DNA from: Chryseobacterium aahli
GTDB lineage: Bacteria; Bacteroidota; Bacteroidia; Flavobacteriales; Weeksellaceae
Direction of reading: 5' to 3'
NCBI RefSeq assembly: GCF_022699665.1
Contig: NZ_JALDNB010000010.1
Span: 1 to 64,000 of the forward strand
Length of the DNA: 64,000 nucleotides
In this document: in pieces, positions 18,135-27,500 of the stretch
Layout of the letters: each line of letters begins with the position of its first letter
Position numbering within the stretch: position 1 is the stretch's first letter
Translations under genes and position numbers: made by a program
Notes under the pieces: generated by a model
What the model was told of the DNA's origin: nothing
Databases searched by the model: none
Seen by the model: the letters and a program-made list of their open reading frames with translations, nothing else

Positions 18135-19616
18135 TTAATCAATTATAATATATGTATTGTTAGTACTTGGAAGCAATTTATAAGTGTAGTCTTCATTGTA
18201 GTTAGCTACAAATTCACACGGAAATCTTCCTCTTGGTACACAGACGCCATCAACGCGATAGTATGGCTGATTAGGAATACTCATTCCCGTATTTAAGCCT
18301 GCATTCTGAAGTGTGATTTGTTCTACAGTTTCTGTATAATTCCAACTATTAGAAGTTGGTCCACCACCTTTGACTCCCTTTTTTAATTTCTTTTCAATAG
18401 TAAACTTAATACTTGGAGGCGCTATCATGTTAGTATGACTATGGCTGGAATAAAAATAAAGCTTTAGATCTACATTTTTATTACGTCCACTGCTTACCAT
18501 ATTCTCATGTGCCATACGTACGTATACGGGAGGTTTTCTGATGTCATATTTAAACGTTGTCTTTACTTGGGAATTATCATTTAAATAAGAATATGAACAA
18601 AAGATTGGTACTCCCGGTTGACTTTTAGAAAATGATCCTTTGGCCACATGATTTACAAATGATTGATATCCCTGGAATGACTGTACTGCCGTCACACCAC
18701 TTCCTCCAATTAGATAAAGGTTAAAATCTGCCCCATCAAGAAAGTTTTTCTCTTCTTGAGTAAGTGTGCTTTGTCCATTAACAAATAATTTACTAAAGCT
18801 TTCGTTCAAAATAGTTCTTGCCGTCTCAGTAAGCTCATTTGTTTCAATAGAAAGTACTCCCATACGTCCATAAGATATTGAACTTACATATACCGGTTCA
18901 ACACCTCCGGTATCTAAATTGATATCATTGACCAAAGAACCATTGGGAAGATCCATATCTAAGGTAAAAGATGTTTGATAAAACTTAACATAAAAACCGG
19001 TTCTCTTTGAAATCATTCCCTCTTCAATATTTGTGGATGATGAATTTTTCCCAAAAAGTGATCTTGTATTTACGTTTGAACCAAATGCAACCTTCAATTC
19101 GTCATAAGATGTAAATTGTTCAATACTATAACTTAATGTTCCATTCTGAGTAAAGTCAGCTGTCTGAAGATAGTCCTGCACGAACTGTCTGGTAGCCGAA
19201 AGAGAAGGATTATTCATAGTGAAAGCCGTTTTCTTATTAATTGCAGGAATCGACAGAGAGACGGTTACTGGCTTTACTGAAGCAGTAATAGGTTTAAAAT
19301 CCAAGTTTTGAATTGAATTACCTTTTAAAAGCGATCCTGGAAAAATATACATTGCTAAATTAGGAAGAACTACAGATTGTGAAGATTCGAATTCCTTTGT
19401 TTCAGTAAATTCTTCTTCATCTGTTTTTTCAAAGATAGAATTTGTCTTATTGCTTTTGTTCTTTAAAAACGACGGGTATGTACCGTATGATGTTATATCA
19501 ATAACCTGTTGTGAAGCTCTTTCCAAAACATGTTCACTATCTCGGTTCAGAGAATCTGTTGCACAACTTTGTAAGGCAGCCATTGAGACTGCCATTACAC
19601 ATAAAAATTTTTTCAT
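18135..19616 (-). CDS. CDC-like pore-forming protein, long component
   Basis: 493 residues with a lipoprotein-type signal (MAALQSC, Cys18). From about 110 to 390 it follows the thiol-activated cytolysin fold: FYVKFYQTSFTLDMDLPNG, VYVSSISYGRMGVLSIET with the conserved YGR, then FLDGADFNLYLIGGSGVTAV and the PGVPIFCSYSYLNDNSQVKT strand that matches the CDC PGLPI...DN region. A further 110 residues form a domain-4-like C-terminal sandwich, lacking the Trp-rich undecapeptide of cholesterol-binding toxins, so the target is probably not cholesterol. Its start codon overlaps the stop of the short component (TAATG). Long plus short pairs are known as two-component CDC-like toxins of Bacteroidota. Function inferred from homology. 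Confidence 0.82.
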   Translation of the reverse strand: MKKFLCVMAVSMAALQSCATDSLNRDSEHVLERASQQVIDITSYGTYPSFLKNKSNKTNSIFEKTDEEEFTETKEFESSQSVVLPNLAMYIFPGSLLKGNSIQNLDFKPITASVKPVTVSLSIPAINKKTAFTMNNPSLSATRQFVQDYLQTADFTQNGTLSYSIEQFTSYDELKVAFGSNVNTRSLFGKNSSSTNIEEGMISKRTGFYVKFYQTSFTLDMDLPNGSLVNDINLDTGGVEPVYVSSISYGRMGVLSIETNELTETARTILNESFSKLFVNGQSTLTQEEKNFLDGADFNLYLIGGSGVTAVQSFQGYQSFVNHVAKGSFSKSQPGVPIFCSYSYLNDNSQVKTTFKYDIRKPPVYVRMAHENMVSSGRNKNVDLKLYFYSSHSHTNMIAPPSIKFTIEKKLKKGVKGGGPTSNSWNYTETVEQITLQNAGLNTGMSIPNQPYYRVDGVCVPRGRFPCEFVANYNEDYTYKLLPSTNNTYIIID

Positions 19617-20707
19617 TAATCTTTTTCTACTGTAAATGTGGTATAATATACAGAGTTGTCTCCTGCATGAGAAGCTGAGAAATAAATAGGCACTCCAGGA
19701 GCTTGAGCAGTAAACTGTCCTCCGCTAACAATAAAATTGATAAAACCTTCATAGCCGGTAACAACCTGTACTGCATCAGATCCCACTCCTCCTAAGATGT
19801 AAACTGTCAGATCAGATTCTTCAAGAATTTTTTTACTTTGAACATCAATACTCAAAGATCCGTTAACCATTTTTGCGTTTAAGGCTGCCTTTAATGCAAA
19901 AGCTGTTTCGTTATATGAATAGTCTGATTCCAATGATATCACTCCTAATCTTCCGTATGTAATTGAATTGATATAAACCGGATTATTCGGTGTAGCAAGA
20001 CCTAAATCTGATTCATTTTTAAAAATATTCCCGTTATCAGGTATATCCATATCAATAGTAAAATTCTTCTGTGTGAACTTAGCAAATATTCCGGTATTTT
20101 TTTTAACCTTATTATTACTTCCACTAATATCAATATTAAAAATTCCTCCGATGTTTACATTTGCTCCAAAAGCAATCTTTAATTCACTGTAATAAGAAAA
20201 CTGCTTAATATTGTAGTCGAATGAAAGAATTTGCTGACCGCTGAAATTAGCATCATTCATTGCTTTAAATATCGAAGCTCTCATACTTGAAAGTGAAGGC
20301 TTTTGAATTTGATCAACGACATAAGCTGAAGGAAAAGAATAGGAAACGGTGATCGGTTTTGTAGGATAAGTGATCGGCGTGTAAGAGAGGTTATCTAAAG
20401 TTGTCGAATTGTAAACGCCTCCGATAAATGTTTTATTGGGTGCAGTTACAACCATTTGATCACTATTCAAAGTTACAGTACTTGTTTTTGCGTTGGATGT
20501 AACCATCTTTCCATCTACAGAAACTTCATCGTAATTTAAATTTTTTGAAGGTAAGACAACTACCGGATTAATACCCCTAGAAGATGAATTTTTTATCACT
20601 TCATTTTGAAATTTCTGATTAGCTTCAGAATTTAGATCATCGTTACAAGATGTAACGGACAAGCTTAAAAGGCCTACTAGAGCTAGTGGCATCATAATTT
20701 TTTTCAT
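19616..20707 (-). CDS. CDC-like pore-forming protein, short component
   Basis: 363 residues from ATG 20707, where MKKIMMPLALVGLLSLSVTS leads to lipid site Cys21; the upstream Met at 20761 would bury the signal and lies before the promoter. After the cysteine comes NDDLNSE, an acidic surface-export-like stretch. The body parallels the long protein: IFAKFTQKNFTIDMDIPDNG, VYINSITYGRLGVISLES (YGR motif), DLTVYILGGVGSDAVQVVTG and PGVPIYFSASHAGDNSVYYT, then ends at VEKD without a domain 4. That missing C-terminal domain is what defines the short partner in two-component CDC-like toxins. First gene of the operon, coupled by TAATG to the long component. Confidence 0.82.
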   Translation of the reverse strand: MKKIMMPLALVGLLSLSVTSCNDDLNSEANQKFQNEVIKNSSSRGINPVVVLPSKNLNYDEVSVDGKMVTSNAKTSTVTLNSDQMVVTAPNKTFIGGVYNSTTLDNLSYTPITYPTKPITVSYSFPSAYVVDQIQKPSLSSMRASIFKAMNDANFSGQQILSFDYNIKQFSYYSELKIAFGANVNIGGIFNIDISGSNNKVKKNTGIFAKFTQKNFTIDMDIPDNGNIFKNESDLGLATPNNPVYINSITYGRLGVISLESDYSYNETAFALKAALNAKMVNGSLSIDVQSKKILEESDLTVYILGGVGSDAVQVVTGYEGFINFIVSGGQFTAQAPGVPIYFSASHAGDNSVYYTTFTVEKD

Positions 20708-20730
20708 AATAATATTTCCTTTTGGAGCGA

Positions 20731-20762
20731 CAAATGTATATTTTAAATGTAAACCACACAAG
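20731..20762 (-). promoter_or_regulatory. Bacteroidetes-type promoter of the cytolysin operon
   Basis: On the minus strand TACATTTG (20731-20738) fits the -7 box TAnnTTTG, with CTTG (20759-20762) about 20 bases upstream as the -33 box. It lies 24 bases before the ATG of the short component, with GGAAAT-rich sequence between. From here to 21070 no gene is seen. Confidence 0.6.
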
Positions 20763-21070
20763 CAAAAAAGCCCTTAACATCACTGAGGGGTGATTGTTAA
20801 ATTGTGAATTTTAGACAGATTTCAATTGGCGAATAAAGAATTGACAAATTTTACAAACGAAAAGACAAGTCGCTGTTTTAATTTTCTAAAAACCATTAAA
20901 AAATAAATATTTTAAAATAATTTAGGTTCACCATAAACCGAGAAAATTCTAGGTTTTAAAGATGTTTCAACGGCTATGATTTAACATTAGGTATATGATG
21001 TGTTTTTTTTGAAATACCAATCGAATTAATAAAAATTTATAAGCTTTATTGTAGACCATATAGTATGAAT

Positions 21071-21577
21071 CTAAATATTTATTCTAAGGTTTTGTGAACC
21101 ATAAGTATAAAAAAACACCTTTTTTTGCGAGGCTTTCTTAAATTTGATTGCCGTTTTGTTATGGTCATCATTGACCTCAGATACCATTTCTTTCATAGAG
21201 ACATTTGCTGTCTCTTTATCGGCAAGGTTTAAACTGTCTTTTAAAAGGGTGTACTTATCCATGTAGAACTTTGATTGTTCCTTCTCTCCGGTTTCTAAAT
21301 AAAAACTGGCCAAGAACTCAAAGGACTCCATTCTATGATAAGGGTCAGGATATTGTTTTTCTATTTCCAATGCACGTTTAGAAAAGTCGATAGATTTTAT
21401 ATACTCTTTCTTTTCCAGATATAGCCAGCTCATTTGATTTAGCATCATAATTCTATTATCAACTGGCGTTTTATACTTCTTATTTTCATAGATAGCAAAT
21501 GCCTTTCGAAGATGTTTTTCTGCTTTTTCCAAATTTCCATTGTCTGCTCGTTCAAGATATAAGATTCCAAGACGCAA
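21071..21577 (-). pseudogene. TPR regulator fragment
   Basis: About 168 codons of TPR repeats (LEKAEKHLRKAFAIYENKKY, KSIDFSKRALEIEKQYPDP) resembling the periplasmic part of the regulator encoded just to the right. The frame begins without a proper start (a TTG, with TAA a few codons further upstream) and ends in KVFFYTYGSQNLRINI with neither the membrane helix completed nor an HTH domain. It is therefore a remnant of a duplicated regulator gene lacking both ends. The intact neighbour begins 50 bases upstream. Confidence 0.6.
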
Positions 21578-21626
21578 ATTAGTGAATGAGTCAGAATAAA
21601 AATGCCCTTAAGCACTAAACTAATTC

Positions 21627-23228
21627 CTAAGACATTACTGATTTTTCTTTTTTAAGGGTTTCAATAAAGTAGGAAGGGTTAATCCCCGTAATCTTTTTAA
21701 ACTCAAGAGTAAATGAAACACGAGAGGCAAACCCGGAAACCTCGGCAAGGTAACTTATTTTATATTCCCTATATCTAGGGTCATTGTAGAGCAAATTCAT
21801 AATGTAGTCAATTCTCAAATCATTGATATATTGGCTAAAAGATTTTCCCTTATGTTGCTTTAGTATTTCAGAAAGATATTTAGAGTTGGTATTCAGATAG
21901 TTTGTTAGATATGCAAAATTAATCTCCTGCTTCGTAAACTTATTGGATTTTTCAAATTTTTCCAGTTTAGATAGCAAGGCTACAACAGTTTCGTCTGCAA
22001 TCTGTATAGACTTTTGAGGTGCTTTTTCAGCTGATTCATTTTCATTACTATTAGTTTCAATCTGCTCTTTTGGTTCTTCAAGTTTTTTGATTACCAGTTC
22101 ATATTTTTGATGAAGTCTTTTTTCCCTTCTGGACCAGAGTAATATGCCTAATGTTATCAATAAAACAAACACCACGATGAGGATGTTCAATTTTATATCT
22201 ATCATCTTTTCCTTTTCAGAGATGATTTGCTTTATTGGCTTTTCCACAGCTTTCTTTTCTGCAGAATTAATACTGTCATTAATTTTTGTAAAAAGTCCAA
22301 GGTATTTGGTAGAAGCTTCCGGCTCTCCCAATCTAATATAAGCTTTGGCCAGTACCATATAAGTTACTCTTCTGTTATAGATCATTCTGTTGCTTTTTTC
22401 CATAGCAAGTGCACTTTCACCGTATTGTACAGCTTTTTTGTATTCTTTTTTCCGCAGATATAACTCTGTAAGTGCAGCAAACAAATCTATTTGGGTGCTT
22501 TTATCAATATCGAATTTACTCTTTTCAATAATACCCAAAGCTTTGGTCATATAAGCTTCTGCAAGACTTTCATTTCTTAATGGATTTTTGGAATCAAAGT
22601 AGAAGATTCCCACATTCATATTACAGGAGATTATCATATCTTCTTTTTTTTGTAAAGAAACGCTAGCTGTATTGCCTTTGACCTTTTTTATTTCCTCCAG
22701 TGCTTTTTTCAGATAATACAAAGATTTTTTAGAATTATCTTGGTAGAAAACACCCATATTATAGTACGCAAGCGATAGATTATAGAATTTCTGATCCTCA
22801 TCTGGAATTAGATTGGCGTATTTTACAGAAAGATTGTATTCTTCTGCTGCTTTATCATTTAAACCTAAATTTTCATAAGCAATAGCGCGGGTTTTACAAA
22901 GGGTGGAAAGTACTTTATAATCTTTTAATTTTAATGCCAGCTTTTCTAACTCCAGACTGGATTCAATCACCTTTTCATTGTTGGATTGCTCTGCGTAGAA
23001 AACCAGAAGCTCTTGTCTTCCCGTAATGGTTCCCTTATCATAGCCTGCAGCTTCTGACAAGTCAATAGCCTTTTGCAGCGTTGCAACTACATCATCGTAT
23101 TTATCTTGTTGATTTAATTTTTTTACTTTATCTAATAAGATATCAACCTTCTTTTCCGTACCAATAGCATCCTGTGCGTTGGCTGGCAGGAATAATAAAA
23201 ACAATAAAAATAATAGAAATCGATGCAT
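21627..23228 (-). CDS. Membrane TPR-AraC one-component regulator
   Basis: 533 residues: signal peptide (residues 1-18, LFLPANAQ), TPR repeats from about 30 to 320 (KAAEEYNLSVKYANLIPDED; ESLAEAYMTKALGIIEKSKF), one membrane helix near 345-363 (NILIVVFVLLITLGILLW), then an acidic linker and an AraC HTH domain (about 435-525; AEVSGFASRVSFTLEFKKI). Same architecture as the regulator at 10339-12066. It reads toward the cytolysin operon on the same strand, with a broken paralogue in between, and is the nearest candidate to control it. Signal sensed is unknown. Confidence 0.85.
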   Translation of the reverse strand: MHRFLLFLLFLLFLPANAQDAIGTEKKVDILLDKVKKLNQQDKYDDVVATLQKAIDLSEAAGYDKGTITGRQELLVFYAEQSNNEKVIESSLELEKLALKLKDYKVLSTLCKTRAIAYENLGLNDKAAEEYNLSVKYANLIPDEDQKFYNLSLAYYNMGVFYQDNSKKSLYYLKKALEEIKKVKGNTASVSLQKKEDMIISCNMNVGIFYFDSKNPLRNESLAEAYMTKALGIIEKSKFDIDKSTQIDLFAALTELYLRKKEYKKAVQYGESALAMEKSNRMIYNRRVTYMVLAKAYIRLGEPEASTKYLGLFTKINDSINSAEKKAVEKPIKQIISEKEKMIDIKLNILIVVFVLLITLGILLWSRREKRLHQKYELVIKKLEEPKEQIETNSNENESAEKAPQKSIQIADETVVALLSKLEKFEKSNKFTKQEINFAYLTNYLNTNSKYLSEILKQHKGKSFSQYINDLRIDYIMNLLYNDPRYREYKISYLAEVSGFASRVSFTLEFKKITGINPSYFIETLKKEKSVMS

Positions 23229-23642
23229 TGTGTTTTTTTTAAAGGCGTGAATTTATAAATTATTGTTTTTAGTTCTATAATTCTCTTGTTATTAATTACA
23301 GAATTACATATGTCTATAAAAAATTATAATGATTTGATTTTAAATGTAATATGTTTCTTTTTTCTTCTTTTTTTTTAATCCAATTCTAACCTGAGTTTTA
23401 ACTAAAAATTCACACAAAATAGTGTTCATAATTCCAGAAAACCAAACATCTATTTCTTTTGAGCCTCATTATATACCTGTAAAATTGCAGCCAGTATAGA
23501 AACGGAAATTTCAACAAAGATATTCTTCAAAGCAATTTCCTGCTATATTTTTATAAGAAGCTTAACAAAAGACTTCAGGAAACAAATATCACAAATAATT
23601 CTTTAAAAATACAAATAGTTAATAATAACAAAAGCTCAAGTG
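23229..23642. other. Intergenic region, promoter space
   Basis: About 410 A+T-rich bases between divergent genes. I see no ORF, hairpin or repeat that I can support; it must hold the promoters of the TPR-AraC gene (minus) and the exported protein (plus). Confidence 0.5.
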
Positions 23643-24206
23643 ATGAGAAAAATTATAAAAGATATTAGAATTTTTCCTGTAGACTCTACAGGAAGATTTC
23701 TATGTTTTTTTGCTTTCCTTTTCTCATTTTCTGTATTTGCCGATGATGGGAGTGAGATTCCTCCTAATAAAGATAGTATGCAATATCATTCTTCTGTCAA
23801 TATATACATTGCAGAAGGTACTGTGGTTTTCAATAGCGCGGAAATTATTATTCCAGACAAGCACATTGTCTCAAGAAAAAAAGAGAAGCCTACGCCTGCA
23901 CGCTCCAAAATCTTTGTCAAAAAAAAGGAAAATCTGCAAACTATAAAAGCGGAAGAACCAAAAGCCATGTTTCAGGCATTACCATTTACGCCAAGTAGCT
24001 TTTTCAGTACCGGTGTTGGAAAAAATACTATGATATTGCCGCTGACGCAGAACTATAAAGCTTCATTGGCTATTAATAATAAAAACACAATTTCATATTT
24101 AAATTCAGGGGAAGATTGCGGGACAACATTCCAATCCTCCCTTTTTCACACTCTGGAAATAATACCTGGTGCCATTTGCACCCGGCCTCCGCCTGTTTTT
24201 CTGTAA
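23643..24206 (+). CDS. Exported Pro/Lys-rich hypothetical protein
   Basis: 187 residues from ATG 23643 (a GTG just before is also possible). A hydrophobic signal segment (FLCFFAFLFSFSVFA) is followed by a polar region containing EGTVVFNSAEIIIPDKH, then a basic Pro-containing stretch (SRKKEKPTPARSKIFVKKKE), and a C-terminal part ending in TRPPPVFL. Proteins of this layout occur ahead of giant surface proteins in Chryseobacterium, but I know no function. A 390-base structured leader separates it from the 1727-residue surface protein gene. Confidence 0.55.
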   Translation: MRKIIKDIRIFPVDSTGRFLCFFAFLFSFSVFADDGSEIPPNKDSMQYHSSVNIYIAEGTVVFNSAEIIIPDKHIVSRKKEKPTPARSKIFVKKKENLQTIKAEEPKAMFQALPFTPSSFFSTGVGKNTMILPLTQNYKASLAINNKNTISYLNSGEDCGTTFQSSLFHTLEIIPGAICTRPPPVFL

Positions 24207-24598
24207 ATAAAATTGTTCTTTGTGTCACTATAGTCTTAAAATTGATTTGAGATACATTGACAAACCAATACAATTGGTCATAGATGCGAACAGTATTTTG
24301 TATTTGCTACGAAATCTACTTTTTCTTCTGATATGATGATTAAAACACAAAACAAATAAAACACAAATGATGAATTTCCCTTCTTTTTATGAGAAAAGCA
24401 GCTAACTAAGTTAAGCCGCTTATATCCTGACCCACATTCTTAGGGTTACGACACTTACTCAATCTTAAAGTTTGAGATGTAACTATCTCTCTGTTCAAAC
24501 GCTACACGACTATTTTCACTTTCCTTATTTGGTTATTACAGGCCTGGGGAGGGGCAATAATCTTGACGGCTTAATGATGAAAATATAAAAACACTATA
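24207..24598 (+). other. Structured leader upstream of the giant surface protein gene
   Basis: About 390 bases without a gene. From 24390 a chain of hairpins is visible: AAGCAGCTA pairing with TAAGCCGCTT, then ACCC with GGGT, then CTCAATCTT with AAGTTTGAG (near 24457-24477), followed by an unpaired pyrimidine-rich stretch and a GGCCTGGGGAGGGG run 50 bases before the ATG. This is more structure than typical for this A+T-rich genome and suggests a cis-acting RNA or long 5' UTR. No known riboswitch recognised. Confidence 0.35.
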
Positions 24599-27500
24599 AT
24601 GATAAAACCTTTAAAAAGCACAAATAAAGGAGTCACAAATCTCCTTTTTATTACGCTTAATCTATTTCGGCGTAAAAATGGGGTTATTTCCCAAACAGCA
24701 TTATTACTCACAGTTCTACTCTTTGCAGGTATCCCGTCCGTTGTGCAGGCACAGTGCACAACGGGTTGCAACAGCAATTACGGGCTCAACTCCAACAATG
24801 ATGCGGCTAATATTGAGTATGATAATATTATTTCTGGTCACGCTAAAACCATAATAAAAGAGTCCGATGGTACTTTTAAAATATGGGGATATGCAGCAAC
24901 TATGGGGAATAGTAGCGGATCTACCGATGTTCTCAGCCCTTTAATTATTAACAGCACCAATTATCCGGTGCTGCAGGGTAATGTGCTGAAAGCTACTATG
25001 GGGGATGACCAGATAGCGATATTGACTACACAAGGCTTATACGGGGGAGCCTATGGGGGAACTACGGGAGACCTTTTTTCGCCAACAATTAAGCCGACTA
25101 ATGCTCTGGAAAAGTTAAATATCGACGACGCCAACACTTATGGCCTGCCCGGAACGGTAACGCCACAGCAGGTTAAAAGCCTTTTTGGTACTTCTACTCA
25201 TCTAGGATTGTTGACCTGTACCGGAGAAGCTTATGTACTCGCTAATAAGTCTATAACTAATAATTATAGGGTTGCCGGAGCGGGATTGACAACTGGCAAT
25301 AATAGCTGGAATCGGGTAACGACCAATGAACCTGGCAATCCAACTTTGGATAATGTAATTGCCATGAGGGGGACTTATGGATCTATGATGGCTTTACGTT
25401 CTGATGGCACCCTTTGGACCTGGGGAAGTTATACCTACTTGGGAGATGGTACTGCCTATACATCCAGAACCAGGGCTACTCAAATGACTTTACCGAATCC
25501 TGCAGGCACAATCAAAATGATAGGAATGACAGGTACTTTTCCTACTTATTATGTATTGTATACAAATGGCAGCCTGTATGCTTTGGGTTACAATGACCTT
25601 AGGCAGCTGGGAGACTGGACAACTACCGAAAGAACAAACTGGGTGCAGCCTAAATCCACTGCTGCAGCGGGTTCTGAGATGAATAATATCCAATGGATTT
25701 CCCCTATGGAACATGGTGCTTCTTACCCTTCAATCAATGTACTTACCACCAGCGGGCAACTATATAATTGGGGTCGCAATTATCAAAATAAACTCCGCTC
25801 GAGTGGTGATTATCTTAACCCTGGAAGTCCAAATATTGACAAGTTCCTCGCAGTAGAATCTGGCTCAGATTTCACTATTGTGATTCGTCAATGTACACAA
25901 AATTTTGGCTTCGCTGGTAACCAGTATTATGGCAATGCAGGTGATGGTTCTAGTACTGTCAATGTAGCAAGAGTACCTTATTATTATACCACAGCACCGG
26001 TTAATGTTTGCGGTGCCAATGCTATGACTACTGCAGGAGCACCGGTATTCAGTGCAGGATTGCCCACCAACAGATGTCAGGGTGCAGGTACACAAACCTA
26101 CACTGCTACGTCTTCTGGTGGAACTGTTTCATACAGCTTAGCGCCTGCTGCCGCTGGTACTATTAATACAACTACAGGTGCTGTTACCTATAACGCAGGC
26201 TGGTCGGGTACAGCAACTATCACAGCAACTGCTACAGGTGGCTGCGGAACACCGGAAACAGCTACGCATACTGTAACCACAGCTGCAACGCCGGCTGCTC
26301 CGGTATTTAACGTGGCTTTATCTACCCAAAGATGTACAGCTGCTGGTATAATAACTTACACAGCCATATCTAGCAATGCAGACAGTATCACGTACAGTAT
26401 TTCCAATACAGGTACAGGCACACAACCAACTATCAACCCTGCCACGGGTGAGGTAACTTATGCTGCCAACTGGAGCGGAACATCAACAATTACCGCAACA
26501 GCAGCCGGGTGCGGAACTACATCCTCTTCTAATTTTGTTGTGAATACGGCAGGGGTACATGCACTAGCAGATGCTGCTACAGGAGAAGCGGCAACCCCAT
26601 TGGCCATCAATGTCTTGGCAAACGACCTTTGTAATCCTGATCCTAATACTTTAACTATTGCTACACAACCGGCGAATGGTACTGTACAGATTGGTGCAGG
26701 AGGCATAGTGACATATTTACCGAATGGTAATTTTGCAGGAACAGATACCTTTGTCTATCAGGTATGTAATGCTCCCGCAGGAGAATGCTCCCAGGCAACG
26801 GTAACAGTAACCATCATTGATGACGGAAGCAATTCTTGTACTACTGCAAGTTTACCGCACACCTATTATCTTCCTTTCCCGGAAAATCAAGATCAGTTGA
26901 GACAATCTTTAAAAAGTGCAGGAAGCACTACTTCAAACAATACCAATAATGTACACACCATTATTAGTGTAAAAGCCAATTATACGGGTACTGTTATTTA
27001 CTATGACCATTGGGAAGACGGGTATGAAGCAGAAGCAGGAACCAGAACACAATCTACTACGGAAGTTTGGGGAGATGGTGATACAGCTAACGGAACTGCA
27101 CCGGGATATCCTACAGATATTATTCCTGAAGGAGCAATCGTTACCATAGATAATACATATAATTACAGAACAGGAGGTGGAATGACCACCACGGCAACGC
27201 CAAAGCAATATGACGGCCGGGATAAGATTTACTCCACCAAAATGCTAACCATTTCTAAAGTTACGGGAACCAGCGAAACCTTTAACGTACAGAATGTGAA
27301 AACAAATGTCATAGATGTAAATCGTTTCGGAGAGTTATTTGTGATTCCTTTTGGAGAAAATATCGAAACACTTTCCAACCCTAATATTACCACAAGTGCT
27401 TTTCGCTATGTAGGCGTCTTTGTACGTGCCGCGGAAAATGGTACGGTAGTATCTCTGGATTATGACAGGAATGGTACGGTGGATGTTACTTCTCCTACAT

